Source: Peptoniphilus grossensis ph5 (GTDB lineage: Bacteria; Bacillota; Clostridia; Tissierellales; Peptoniphilaceae). From it: a stretch of 52,749 nt of DNA. Positions 43,459-52,700 of the stretch are shown piece by piece; position 1 is the first letter of the stretch, and the number at the start of each line of letters is the position of its first letter. The position numbers were made by a program, and so were the translations under genes. The DNA lies in contig NZ_HE978568.1 of assembly GCF_000311825.1 (NCBI RefSeq), positions 1 through 52,749 of the forward strand, read 5' to 3'. A model generated the notes under the pieces. It was not told where the DNA came from. It saw only the letters and a list, made by a program, of their open reading frames with translations, and searched no databases.

Positions 43459-45108
43459 ATGAATAGATTTTTTGAATTAAAAACACTTTTAAAAAAAGAT
43501 TTATACTTAAGTCTTATAGCTCCCCTAAAGAAGCCCTCAAAAAATGGTGGTGACTTTAGGGTTCTAACAGTTTTGGGATTTGTCTTTTTATTTTTCTACC
43601 TTGCCTTTTTATATTTTTTCTTAATTCTTGGCTTCATAATTCCCATGGCAAAGCTTGGAAAGGAAAGCCTGGTCCTAATGGTCTTCTTTGGCTTTGTCTC
43701 TGTTGGCACAATAGTCTTTACCAGCCCAGGAATTATTTCAAAAATTTATTACTCTAGGGATGTGGAACTCCTACTTCCCCTTCCCCTTAGACAAAATAAT
43801 ATTTATATTTCAAAAATTTTGGGGTCTGTGGCCATAGCCTTCCTTACTAGCCTTGTAATTTTTATTCCCTTAATTTTTCCACTGGTTAAATATGGGAGTT
43901 TAAAGCTTATAAAATTTTTCTCAGTAATATTTTTGAATTTATCAAATATTATTTTTACAGTTTTGATTTTGTCAATTATCCTGATTTTATTTATGAGGGC
44001 CTTTGCAGGCATAGGCGGACTAAAAAATCTACTTCAGGCTCTTGGTTTTATTTTTGGAATTGGGGCGACCTTGGCACCACAGCTTATCACTAGGTCAGAT
44101 CTTTCAAAGGAAGTGGTAGAAAAAAACATAATCGGCTTTATCAAGCACCTCTTCCCACAAGTTTATCTAGTGGATAAAATTTATGTGATGAATAATATCC
44201 CAGGCTTTTTTATTAGCCTTGGAATACTTCTTCTTATGGCTATAATTTTATTTGACCTAAGCTTTCCACTCTCAAAGTTAATGATAGCTGGAGTTTTAAG
44301 GGCAAAGGCTTCAGGCTCAAAGGCAAAGAGAAAGAGAGAAAATAAAAACACATCTATTGCAATTTCCCTTGCAAAAAAAGACGTTGCAAATGTAATAAAG
44401 ACGCCAGTTTACTTTTTTAACTTGGCAAGTGGAGCTTTTATGTTTCCAATCCTCATGATTTTTGGATTTTTAAAGGGCGAAAGTATAAAATACATTCAAG
44501 AATTTTTTGCCAATACAGAGTCTTTCGGTTTTGGAAAAATTGATGTCTTCTTTGCCCTATTAATAGGACTCTTTTTCTACGCAGCCTTTATGACACCACT
44601 GTCTATCACAAGCATAACTCGCGAGGGCAAAAATATTTTCCTCATGCAGACTCTTCCAATCTCCTATGAAGATCAGATTAAGGGAAGAATTTTGGGGTCA
44701 AGTTTATTTCAATTTGTCTCAACTTTTCCAATAATAATATTTTTAGCCTACCTCATAGGCTTTGATGGCCTATATATTTTGGCTATGCTAATAGGGTCCT
44801 GCCTTGGGTCTTATGCTTCATCTTCCTTTGGAATTTATTACGGCATAAAATATCCAAAGCTTGATTGGGAAAACCCCCAAGATGCAGTTAAGAGAAACTT
44901 TCCAGTCTTCTTATTTAGCATACTCAGCATGGCTGTTATGGCACTTTCTGCCTTTATAATTTTTAGGATCTATATGGCTTTTAGGTCCGTAAGTTTTGTT
45001 AAATTTATTATTATAGGCTATGTCGCTGTGGCAATGGCACTTTCCTTTGCAATAAAAAAACAGGCAGAAATTTCTTTAAAAGAAAAATTGCCTGAATATA
45101 ATTCTTAA
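43459..45108 (+). CDS. ABC exporter permease, large multi-pass protein
   Basis: The 549-residue membrane protein has about 12-14 hydrophobic segments, arranged as two similar halves separated by a short basic cytoplasmic loop near residues 280-300 (KASGSKAKRKRENKN). It begins with a cytoplasmic amphipathic stretch (LKTLLKKDLYLSLIAPLKK), as in ABC-2-type permeases, and contains YYSRDVELLLPLPLRQNNIY and TREGKNIFLMQTLPISYEDQ. These duplicated segments occur in large permeases partnered with a CcmA-type ATPase. It lies 4 bases after the ATPase gene, so the two are an operon. Substrate unknown. A strong terminator overlaps its stop codon. Confidence 0.8.
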   Translation: MNRFFELKTLLKKDLYLSLIAPLKKPSKNGGDFRVLTVLGFVFLFFYLAFLYFFLILGFIIPMAKLGKESLVLMVFFGFVSVGTIVFTSPGIISKIYYSRDVELLLPLPLRQNNIYISKILGSVAIAFLTSLVIFIPLIFPLVKYGSLKLIKFFSVIFLNLSNIIFTVLILSIILILFMRAFAGIGGLKNLLQALGFIFGIGATLAPQLITRSDLSKEVVEKNIIGFIKHLFPQVYLVDKIYVMNNIPGFFISLGILLLMAIILFDLSFPLSKLMIAGVLRAKASGSKAKRKRENKNTSIAISLAKKDVANVIKTPVYFFNLASGAFMFPILMIFGFLKGESIKYIQEFFANTESFGFGKIDVFFALLIGLFFYAAFMTPLSITSITREGKNIFLMQTLPISYEDQIKGRILGSSLFQFVSTFPIIIFLAYLIGFDGLYILAMLIGSCLGSYASSSFGIYYGIKYPKLDWENPQDAVKRNFPVFLFSILSMAVMALSAFIIFRIYMAFRSVSFVKFIIIGYVAVAMALSFAIKKQAEISLKEKLPEYNS

Positions 45109-45131
45109 GCTCACCACTGGTGAGCTTTTTT
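45107..45131 (+). terminator. Terminator of the ABC exporter operon
   Basis: Nine-bp perfect stem AAGCTCACC / GGTGAGCTT with a 3-base loop, then a T run. It begins in the stop codon of the permease gene. Confidence 0.85.
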
Positions 45132-45133
45132 AT

Positions 45134-46243
45134 TTACCAAACATTAATAAGAAGCATTGAGATGTCGTCGGTCTGTTCTCCGTCGTTAAATTCCTCTAAC
45201 TCGTTATCTAAAATTTCTAGGATATCCTTATTATTTTCTAAGATAATATTGTGGACTCTCTCGTAGCCAAAGGATTCCTTCTTTGAATTTCTAGCCTCCA
45301 CAACTCCATCTGTCATAAACAAAATGTAGTCGCCTGAATAAAGTTTTATTTCCTTCTCTTCATAATCAGGTCTGGCAAAAAATCTTGAAATTGGATAGCC
45401 CTTTGATTCTAAATTCATAAATTCTCTGTCCCTAACCATTATTGGCAGAGGCAAGTGGCCTGCATTGGAAAAAACAAATTTCTTCTTTTTTGTGTTGTAA
45501 ACTCCATAAAAGCAAGTGAAATAATTTTCTATTTCAAGCCTTAGGCTAGTAAACCTTGTACAAAGCTGTGCCAAAGTTTTCTTAGGAGAAAGAAGAGTAT
45601 CCTTATTGAGAGTCCTCACAACAGACTTAATAAACATGGTAACCATGGAGGCAGCAAAGCCGTGACCAACAGAGTCGGCTATGTAGATGGCTATGTGGTC
45701 ATCATCAATTTCAAAGACATCAAACATGTCGCCGCTAAGTATTGTAGAAGGTCTGTAAATATAATTTACCTTCAAATTTTTTATAAAGCCCCTCTCTGGC
45801 AAAACTGTCTGCTGGATTAGTGAGGCTGCCATAGTTTCACTGGTCATGAACCTATTTTTCTCGATAATTTCCCTTTGCAGCTTTCGTGCCATAGTTACAT
45901 TTCTAAAAACTTCAACTACGCCAAGGATTTCTCCCTTTTTATTTATAATTGGTGAACACTTTACGGAAAAAACCATGCTGCCAATATTTTCTTCTCTTTG
46001 GATAACTTCGCCGCTTAAAAGTGCCCGTCTAGTTATCTCTGGATCAAAAAGATCTTCGCCCAAGATGCAAACTTTTTTGTCCCTGTCATAACCTAAGAGG
46101 TCTTCCATTGCCTTGTTGACAAAGACGACTTTTTCATTGTAGTCCAAAACGCGAACTAAGTCTGCAATGGCATTTAGAACTTGAAAATCAATTTTGTCGT
46201 CTATTTTATCCTCTATTCTTTCTTCAGCTAAATATTCTTCCAT
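45134..46243 (-). CDS. PAS domain-SpoIIE/PP2C serine phosphatase
   Basis: The 369-residue protein has a PAS domain (about 20-125: LVRVLDYNEKVVFVNKAMED, GVVEVFRNVT). A short helical linker leads to a PP2C/SpoIIE-type phosphatase domain (about 165-369) with metal-binding Asp in GDMFDVFEI, IADSVGHGFAAS, LFMTDGVVEARN and DDISMLLI. RsbU-like proteins of this type dephosphorylate an anti-anti-sigma factor to start a sigma-B-type stress response. No anti-sigma kinase, STAS-domain gene or sigma factor is adjacent, so it is an orphan in this window. The PAS domain could bind a small ligand or flavin. AGGTGGTG precedes the start. Confidence 0.88.
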   Translation of the reverse strand: MEEYLAEERIEDKIDDKIDFQVLNAIADLVRVLDYNEKVVFVNKAMEDLLGYDRDKKVCILGEDLFDPEITRRALLSGEVIQREENIGSMVFSVKCSPIINKKGEILGVVEVFRNVTMARKLQREIIEKNRFMTSETMAASLIQQTVLPERGFIKNLKVNYIYRPSTILSGDMFDVFEIDDDHIAIYIADSVGHGFAASMVTMFIKSVVRTLNKDTLLSPKKTLAQLCTRFTSLRLEIENYFTCFYGVYNTKKKKFVFSNAGHLPLPIMVRDREFMNLESKGYPISRFFARPDYEEKEIKLYSGDYILFMTDGVVEARNSKKESFGYERVHNIILENNKDILEILDNELEEFNDGEQTDDISMLLINVW

Positions 46244-46299
46244 GTTTCACCACCTTTATTTATTGTTTACAGTATAGCAAATTAAGATTCACATAACAA

Positions 46300-47430
46300 T
46301 TATCTTTTTGGCTTTGGACCATAATATTGGTAGTAGTAGGTCTTAAGTCTGCCGTTGTATAATTTTCTATTTCTGTCAGCTTTTTTGCCAAAATTTTTCT
46401 CGAAGTTTTCATTTGCAGTAATTACATAAAAGGACCAAGTCTTTAAGCTTTTCGCAAGCTCGCCAAGCTCCTTATTTAACTGGTCAACATCTTCCTTGCC
46501 AATTCTCTCACCATAGGGTGGATTTGTTATGATGACGCCATAGTCATCAGGTAGGTCTAAATCTCTTATATCCTTTTGGAAGAAGGAGATGTCTTCCTCT
46601 AGTCCAAGGATCTCTGCATTTGACTTGGCAATTTCAATGGCCTTATAGGACACATCTGATGCAAGAATTTCCAATTTTTCATCGTATTTTATTTCAGAGT
46701 AGGCTTTTTTCTTTTCTTCCTTAAAAATTTCTGGATCGAAAAATTTAAAATTTTCAAAATCAAATTTTCTCATAAGTCCTGGCGCAATATTTTTTCCCAT
46801 CATGGCTGCTTCAATGGGAATTGTGCCTGAGCCGCAGAAGGGGTCAGCTAAAATCCTGTCCTTCTTCCAAAAAGTTAGCTTAACAAGACTTGCCGCAATA
46901 GTTTCTGAAAGTGGAGCCTTGTAGTTTACCTCCCTATAACCTCTCTTGTGAAGTCCCTCGCCTGATGTGTCAATAGTAATTTCTGCAAGATCATTTAAAA
47001 GTGAAACTTCAATTTTTACTCTTGGACCAGTTTTTTCGAACCAGGAAATTTTATACTTCATCTTAAGTTTTTCGATTATTGCCTTTTCAGTAATCCTTTG
47101 GCAGTCGGAAATAGAAAATAATTTTGACTTCCTGCTTCTACCTTGGATGATGAAATTATCTTCCTCGCCAAGATAGTCCCACCAGCGAATTTCAAAAACC
47201 TTGTCGAAAAGTTCTTCAAAGGTCTCTGCCTTAAAGGAGTCAACTAAGAGTAAAAGTCTCTCTGCCGTCCTTAGCTTTAAATTTAGGATGGCAATGTCCT
47301 TAAAATCACAATCTATTTCAATTTTTCCGTCACTTACTTTTAAATTTTCGTAGCCAAGGTCTATAAGCTCTCTCTTTGTCACTGCTTCAAGACCCATATT
47401 TGTAGTGGCGATTAATTTTATTTTTTCCAT
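46300..47430 (-). CDS. THUMP-domain rRNA methyltransferase (RlmL/YpsC-like)
   Basis: SAM-dependent N2-guanine methyltransferase acting on RNA. The 376 residues comprise an N-terminal ferredoxin-like and THUMP region (about 1-155: TTNMGLEAVTKRELIDLGYE) and a Rossmann-fold catalytic domain (160-376). That domain carries KAPLSETIAASLV, DPFCGSGTIPIEAAM (SAM binding) and the catalytic motif IITNPPYGERIG (about 300). In Bacillus the relative YpsC is assigned to 23S rRNA; the exact guanosine cannot be derived here. AGAGGTG precedes the ATG. Separated by about 55 bases from the phosphatase gene. Confidence 0.88.
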   Translation of the reverse strand: MEKIKLIATTNMGLEAVTKRELIDLGYENLKVSDGKIEIDCDFKDIAILNLKLRTAERLLLLVDSFKAETFEELFDKVFEIRWWDYLGEEDNFIIQGRSRKSKLFSISDCQRITEKAIIEKLKMKYKISWFEKTGPRVKIEVSLLNDLAEITIDTSGEGLHKRGYREVNYKAPLSETIAASLVKLTFWKKDRILADPFCGSGTIPIEAAMMGKNIAPGLMRKFDFENFKFFDPEIFKEEKKKAYSEIKYDEKLEILASDVSYKAIEIAKSNAEILGLEEDISFFQKDIRDLDLPDDYGVIITNPPYGERIGKEDVDQLNKELGELAKSLKTWSFYVITANENFEKNFGKKADRNRKLYNGRLKTYYYQYYGPKPKR

Positions 47431-47559
47431 TTTGCACCTCTAATTTATTATACTAAATATAAAAGTTTTTTTCCTTATTTTAAAATTAATGAGTTAATTA
47501 ATTTAAATGGGGTAATAACTTTTATGTAGTAAAAATATATTTTTTTGGGGGTAATAAAA

Positions 47560-47913
47560 ATGAAATTAACTGAAACAGTACAAACTGCTGATTTTAAATC
47601 TGAAAAACACGTTCCTGTAATTCACGTAGAAAAGACTGAGGGTCTTCTAAAGATTAAGGCTCTTGTTGGAGAAGAAATCGAACATCCAAACACTTTAGAA
47701 CACCACATTGCATGGATTAAAGTATTCTTCAAACCTGAAGGAGAAAAATTCCCAATTGAAGTTGGTTCTTACGAATTTAGCGCACATGGCGAAGGCGAAA
47801 TCTTTACAGTACCTTGCGTTGAAACAGCTGTTAAAACTGACAAGGGTGGAGAAGTTTATGCACTAAGCTATTGCAATATCCACGGACTTTGGGAAAATTC
47901 AGTAGAAGCTTAA
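47560..47913 (+). CDS. Superoxide reductase, neelaredoxin type
   Basis: The 117-residue protein is a one-iron (class II) superoxide reductase that reduces superoxide to hydrogen peroxide without making oxygen, the usual anaerobe defence. The iron ligands are visible: His in SEKHVPVIH, two His in HPNTLEHHIAWI, and Cys and His in CNIHGLWEN at the C-terminus. The Glu/Lys of the flexible loop is present in EKHVP. It lacks the N-terminal rubredoxin-like centre of desulfoferrodoxin. The start at 47560 has GGGGG upstream; the open frame's 5 extra codons overlap that site. A 7-bp inverted repeat AAATTAA-N8-TTAATTT (47483-47504) lies in the promoter region. Rubredoxin is not encoded here. Confidence 0.93.
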   Translation: MKLTETVQTADFKSEKHVPVIHVEKTEGLLKIKALVGEEIEHPNTLEHHIAWIKVFFKPEGEKFPIEVGSYEFSAHGEGEIFTVPCVETAVKTDKGGEVYALSYCNIHGLWENSVEA

Positions 47914-47938
47914 AAATAAAATAAGAATAAAATTTTAA

Positions 47939-47968
47939 AAAGACGAGGATTTTTGTCCCCGTCTTTTT
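47939..47968. terminator. Bidirectional terminator between superoxide reductase and alcohol dehydrogenase genes
   Basis: Eight-bp stem with one mismatch (GACGAGGA / TCCCCGTC, 47942-47963) followed by a long T run on the plus strand and five T on the minus strand. It can end both converging operons. Confidence 0.75.
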
Positions 47969-48030
47969 TTTGTGCCTTCATATTCTATTTTTATTTCAAA
48001 ATTTTTATTTTTTCAAAATTTTTTAAAAAC

Positions 48031-49203
48031 TTATAGAGAAGCCTTATAAATTTCTAAGACGTCTTCCTTTTTAAGTTCCACTACGCCCTTTATTGAGCCG
48101 CCAGCATGTCTTGCTGCAGCCTCTGCCATGGCTTCAAGCTTTTTGTCGTCAATGCCAACTTCCCCAAGGGTCATTGGTATATTCATATCATCTTCAAAGA
48201 AGATGTGAAGCTGAGCAATTGCTTTTTTGGCGTCATTAAACTTGTCCTCACTTGCCTTTATGCCAAAGACATTTATGCCAAAATCCCTAATCATATCCAC
48301 TGTGTCATCATTTAAGATGTGGCTTAAAAATCTTGGAGTCAAAATTGCAAGACCAATGCCGTGAGTTATGTCATAGAAGGCAGAAAGTTCGTGTTCCATG
48401 GCGTGCACTGACCATCCTGTTGCCTTGCCCGTAGAAAGTAGTCCGTTGATTGCCCAAGATGATGCCCACATAATATTCGCCCTTGCCTCATAATTTTCTG
48501 GCTCTTTCATGGCAATAGGTCCGTAGTGGATGCAAGTTTTTAAAATTCCTTCAGCCAGTCTATTTTCCATGTAAGCTCCATCGCCCAGTGTGAAATAATT
48601 TTCCATAGTGTGACTCATTATGTCGGCAATTCCTGCTGCAGTGTGCTTGGCATTAACTGTGTAAGTTAGTTCAGGATTTAGGATAGAGAATTTTGGAAGA
48701 GTGTAGGCTGATGTGAAGCCAAGTTTTTGTGTAGTTTCGGGATTTGTAATAACTCCGCCCCTGTCCATTTCAGAGCCCGTTGCTGAAAGAGTTAAAATTG
48801 TACCAAGAGGAAGTGCCCTTTCAATCTTTGCCTTTCTAATTACAATGTCCCATGGGTCGCAATGAAGATAAACTGCTCCTGCAACGAGTTTTGAAAGGTC
48901 AATTACAGAGCCGCCGCCCACTGCCAAGATGAAGTCCAAATCATTTTCTCTAATAATTTTTACGCCCTCTCTTGCTGACTCAACTCTTGGGTTTGGCTCA
49001 ATGCCAGAGAGTTCCTTGTAGAAAATATTATTTTCTTCAAGTATTTTTATTATCTCGTCATAAAGTCCACTTCTCTTAATGGAGCCTCCGCCATAGGAAA
49101 GCAAAACTCTACTTCCATATTTTTTTATTTCAGAAGCCAAATTTTTCATTTGGTCCCTTCCAAAAAGAATTCTCGTACTAACATCAAAAATAAAATCTTT
49201 CAT
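48031..49203 (-). CDS. Iron-containing alcohol dehydrogenase (BdhA/YqhD-like)
   Basis: The 390-residue group III alcohol dehydrogenase probably reduces butanal or other aldehydes with NAD(P)H. The N-terminal nucleotide-binding half has VLLSYGGGSIKRSGLYDEII and VGGGSVIDLSKLVAGA (about 97-112). The metal-binding half has Asp and His in GIADIMSHTMENYF, His in SVHAMEHELSAFYDI and ITHGIGLAILTP. This matches the butanol dehydrogenase subgroup of clostridia. It lies 9 bases downstream of a multidrug-type ABC exporter gene with AGGAGG upstream, so it appears to be the third gene of that operon. Confidence 0.9.
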   Translation of the reverse strand: MKDFIFDVSTRILFGRDQMKNLASEIKKYGSRVLLSYGGGSIKRSGLYDEIIKILEENNIFYKELSGIEPNPRVESAREGVKIIRENDLDFILAVGGGSVIDLSKLVAGAVYLHCDPWDIVIRKAKIERALPLGTILTLSATGSEMDRGGVITNPETTQKLGFTSAYTLPKFSILNPELTYTVNAKHTAAGIADIMSHTMENYFTLGDGAYMENRLAEGILKTCIHYGPIAMKEPENYEARANIMWASSWAINGLLSTGKATGWSVHAMEHELSAFYDITHGIGLAILTPRFLSHILNDDTVDMIRDFGINVFGIKASEDKFNDAKKAIAQLHIFFEDDMNIPMTLGEVGIDDKKLEAMAEAAARHAGGSIKGVVELKKEDVLEIYKASL

Positions 49204-49212
49204 ATTGACCTC

Positions 49213-50955
49213 CTAGTCCTTAAATTGTGAATTATATAGCTCTGCATAGACTCCATTTCTTGCAAGAAGTTCCCTGTGATGTCCCTTTTCAACAATGTCG
49301 CCCTTGTCCAAAACCAAAATCACATCAGAATTTACAATAGTGGAAAGTCTGTGGGCGATTACAAAGTTTGTCCTCTCGTGAAGTAGATTTTTCATGGCCT
49401 TTTGTATTAGCGCCTCTGTCCTTGTATCCACAGAAGAAGTCGCCTCATCTAAAATTAAAATTTCTGGGTCAGACAAGAGGGCTCTTGCTATTGTCAAAAG
49501 CTGCCTTTGTCCCTGAGAAATATTTGACGCCTCTTCATTTAACATGGTGTCGTAACCCCTTGGCAGTTTCTCTATAAAGGAGTGACAGTAGGCCTTCTTT
49601 GCAGCCTCAATCACTTCTTCTCTTGTGGCATCTTCTCGTCCATACAAAATATTTTCATAAATTGTACCCCTAAAGAGCCAAGAATCTTGGAGAACCATGC
49701 CAAAAAGTGAGCGCAAGTTTTTTCTCGACACATCTCTTATGTCTTTGTCATTTATCTTAATAGATCCCCTATCAATATCATAAAACCTCATAAGGAGATT
49801 TACAATAGTAGTCTTGCCTGCCCCCGTTGACCCAACTATGGCAACAGTTTTGTTTTTTTCAACTGCAAGATTTAAGTCATTGATGACAGGTTTTTCCTTG
49901 TCGTAGGAAAAATATACATGCCTAAATTCAATATCTTCCACTGGTCTTTTTATTTCATCTTTTACAAGTTCAACTTCAGGCTCTTGGTCCAAAAATTCAA
50001 AAACTCTTTCGGCAGCAGCAATTGAGGCTTGAAAAATTGACGCCATCTCTGCCAACTGCTCAATTGGGTTGGAGAGCCTTCTCACATATTGAATGACTGC
50101 TTGAATGTCTCCCACAAATAATTTGCCAGACACAACTAAAAGTCCGCCTACAATGGAAAGCATTACATAGCCAAGGTTTGAAATAAAAGTCATAATTGGA
50201 AGCATAATCCCCGTCATAAAGGAGGCACGATAGGACACTTCGTAGAGATTGTCGTTGATGTCCAAAAACTCCCTCTCTGCCCTTTCTTCATAGTTAAAAG
50301 CCTTAATGAGTTCAGAACCAGAAAAGTTTTCTTCGACGAAGCCAACCATAGAGCCCAGTCCCTTTGACTTCCTCCTAAAATATCCCTGAGACTTTTTGGA
50401 AATAAATTTTGTGGAAAAGTAGGTCATGGGAAGTGTAAAAAGAAAGACCAAAGTCAAGCTTGGAGAAATTTTTATCATTACAAAGAGTATGCCCACAATT
50501 AAAACAATAGAAGATAGGATTGAAGAAATTGTCTGCTGCAAATTCTTTCCCAAAGTCTCCACATCGTTAGTCATCCTAGATAAAAGGTCCCCAGTCTTAT
50601 TCTTGTCAAAATAAGAAGTTGGAATGTACTTGACCTTTTCGGAGATTTCTCTTCTAAAGCTTGCAATTAAGTCTTGAGTCACATCAACTAAAATTCTGCC
50701 CCTAAAAAATTCAAATACAGCTTGAAAAATATAAACGATAGCCATAATTATGCAAATTTTTATGACGAAGTCAAAGTCGATACTGGTCTTCATCTTCACA
50801 TTTTCAAAAATTCTCGTGGTAATATTTCCCATTAACTTTGGCGAAATTATTTCAAAAATAGATGAGCCAATAGTCAAGAAGATTGCAAGAAATAAAGGGC
50901 CCTTATAATTTTTTAAGTAGGAAATTATCCTTAAAATTGTGTTATTCTTCTTCAT
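49213..50955 (-). CDS. ABC exporter half-transporter, catalytic subunit
   Basis: The 580-residue protein has a six-helix ABC transmembrane domain (about 1-330) and a C-terminal ATPase domain. Walker A is GSTGAGKTTIVNLL (about 373-386), the signature is NISQGQRQLL, and Walker B is ILILDEATSSVD with the catalytic Glu present. The H-loop is in VIAHRLSTIV. The signature SQGQ differs from SGGQ. It pairs with the overlapping upstream gene (14-base overlap) as a heterodimer of the BmrCD/TM287-288 type, where one subunit carries the active Glu. Substrates are typically drugs, lipids or peptides. Confidence 0.9.
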   Translation of the reverse strand: MKKNNTILRIISYLKNYKGPLFLAIFLTIGSSIFEIISPKLMGNITTRIFENVKMKTSIDFDFVIKICIIMAIVYIFQAVFEFFRGRILVDVTQDLIASFRREISEKVKYIPTSYFDKNKTGDLLSRMTNDVETLGKNLQQTISSILSSIVLIVGILFVMIKISPSLTLVFLFTLPMTYFSTKFISKKSQGYFRRKSKGLGSMVGFVEENFSGSELIKAFNYEERAEREFLDINDNLYEVSYRASFMTGIMLPIMTFISNLGYVMLSIVGGLLVVSGKLFVGDIQAVIQYVRRLSNPIEQLAEMASIFQASIAAAERVFEFLDQEPEVELVKDEIKRPVEDIEFRHVYFSYDKEKPVINDLNLAVEKNKTVAIVGSTGAGKTTIVNLLMRFYDIDRGSIKINDKDIRDVSRKNLRSLFGMVLQDSWLFRGTIYENILYGREDATREEVIEAAKKAYCHSFIEKLPRGYDTMLNEEASNISQGQRQLLTIARALLSDPEILILDEATSSVDTRTEALIQKAMKNLLHERTNFVIAHRLSTIVNSDVILVLDKGDIVEKGHHRELLARNGVYAELYNSQFKD

Positions 50956-52654
50956 AAGCTTGCCCCTGACTCACTGCGATTTCCCTATAAATTTCATTTG
51001 TCCTCATGAGACTTTCATGATTACCATAGCCTGCCAGCTGACCGTCTTCCAAAACTAAAATCTTGTCGGCATTTAAAATCGTTGCCACTCTTTGTGCCAC
51101 AACAATGACAATTTTGTCCTGCAGTTTTTCCTTTAAAATCTGCCTAAGCTCATAATCCGTCTTATAATCTAGGGCTGAAAAAGAATCATCAAAGAGGTAA
51201 AGTGAGGCATCTCTAGTGAGAGCCCTTGCTATGGCAAGTCTCTGTCTCTGTCCGCCAGAAAGGTTCTTGCCCCCTCTTGCTATTTCCTTATTAAGTGGAT
51301 CTTGACCCAAAAATTCTATAGCATCAGCATTTTTTATTGCTTCCAGCATTATTTCTTTTTCAGCATCTTCCCTTGCGTAGGATAAATTTTCAGCAACAGT
51401 TTTTGAGAAGAAGAAATTTTCCTGTGGCACATAGGAAATTTCCTCTCTAAGCTCAAGGTTTTTTAGACTCTTAATGTCTATGCCGTTAATGAAAAGTTCT
51501 CCCTCACCTGGCTCATAAAATTGCAAGAGAAGTCTAAGAAGAGTTGACTTGCCAGAGCCAGTCCCGCCAATTATTCCAAGGGTCTCGCCCTTTTTCACAT
51601 GAAAATTTATGTCTCTTAAGACTTTTAAACTGGCATCGGGATAGGAAAATGACAGGACTCTTGCCTCAATGTCAAAAATTTCCTCTGATAAAATTTTTTC
51701 GCCACCAGTTTTTGTCGCCTCATACTCAAGAACCTCATTAATCCTCTCCATAGATGCAAAAACTCTTGGCAAAAGGCTTAAAAGAAAAGACATCATGATC
51801 ATGGCAATGAGAACCTGGGTGATGTACTGAATGAAAGCCATAAGTTCGCCAATGCCCATTTCTCTAATATCTACTAACTTTGCCCCATAGTAGAGGACAA
51901 AAATAATTCCAAAATTTAAAATGGTGCCAAGCATGGGTCTCACATTGACAAGAAGTTTATTCACAAGACTTGCCATCTCTTGATAAGACCTATTTGCCTG
52001 GTCAAAAATTTCTTCCTCGTAGTCATCCTTGGAAAAAGCTCTTATGACGCGAAGACCAGTTAACCTTCTTCTAAAAAGTTCATTTAACTTGTCAAGCCTT
52101 CTCTGCAAAATCGGAAAGTAGGGCAGACCCCTTTTGAAGACATAAAAAATTCCAAGTCCAATAAAGGGAATGGTAAGGGGAAAGACAAGAGACAGCTTTA
52201 CATTTGTGGAAAGGGCCATAATGAGTCCGCCGATAAACATGAGGGGACCTCTAATTAGGGGCCTAAGTCCCATTAAAACCATTTGCTCCACTTGGTTTAC
52301 ATCGTCCGTAGTCCTTGTAATAAGTGATGAAATAGAAAAGTGCTCAACATCGTCAAAGCTAAGATAATTAATTTTCTTAAAGAGCTTGTACCTCAGGTCT
52401 CTTGAAAAAGCCATAGTGGTCTTTGAAGAGTTGTAGGCAGCAGATGCCCTGCACATGACAGTTAAAATCACGACGACTATCATGAGGGCTCCAATTTTTA
52501 GCACATAAGCTGTGTCACCATAATCCACACCCCTATCAATGACAAGGCTCATAAGTCGTGGCAAAAAAAGTTCGCCTAGAGCATTGCCAAAGGTAAGAAG
52601 TATGACAACAATTATTCTAATTTTATATTTATTAAGTCCTTTATATATGCTCAT
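50942..52654 (-). CDS. ABC exporter half-transporter, subunit with degenerate ATPase site
   Basis: The 570-residue partner has six membrane helices (about 1-320) and an ATPase domain. Walker A is GGTGSGKSTLLRLL, the signature is the canonical LSGGQRQRLA, and Walker B is LYLFDDSFSALD, with Asp at the place of the catalytic Glu. The H-loop position carries Gln (VVAQRVATIL) rather than His. Both changes mark the non-hydrolysing site of heterodimeric exporters, so the call as a partner of the 580-residue subunit is well supported. GGAGG precedes the ATG; the promoter at 52672-52700 is the last feature in the window. Confidence 0.9.
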   Translation of the reverse strand: MSIYKGLNKYKIRIIVVILLTFGNALGELFLPRLMSLVIDRGVDYGDTAYVLKIGALMIVVVILTVMCRASAAYNSSKTTMAFSRDLRYKLFKKINYLSFDDVEHFSISSLITRTTDDVNQVEQMVLMGLRPLIRGPLMFIGGLIMALSTNVKLSLVFPLTIPFIGLGIFYVFKRGLPYFPILQRRLDKLNELFRRRLTGLRVIRAFSKDDYEEEIFDQANRSYQEMASLVNKLLVNVRPMLGTILNFGIIFVLYYGAKLVDIREMGIGELMAFIQYITQVLIAMIMMSFLLSLLPRVFASMERINEVLEYEATKTGGEKILSEEIFDIEARVLSFSYPDASLKVLRDINFHVKKGETLGIIGGTGSGKSTLLRLLLQFYEPGEGELFINGIDIKSLKNLELREEISYVPQENFFFSKTVAENLSYAREDAEKEIMLEAIKNADAIEFLGQDPLNKEIARGGKNLSGGQRQRLAIARALTRDASLYLFDDSFSALDYKTDYELRQILKEKLQDKIVIVVAQRVATILNADKILVLEDGQLAGYGNHESLMRTNEIYREIAVSQGQAYEEE

Positions 52655-52671
52655 AAAACCTCCGTAAATTC

Positions 52672-52700
52672 ATTTTAGCATATAGACTTTTCAAAAGAAA
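52672..52700 (-). promoter_or_regulatory. Promoter of the exporter-alcohol dehydrogenase operon
   Basis: Minus-strand extended -10 TGCTAAAAT (-10 hexamer at 52672-52677) with a poor -35 (TTTCTT, 52695-52700). It gives a short leader before the ATG at 52654. Confidence 0.45.
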
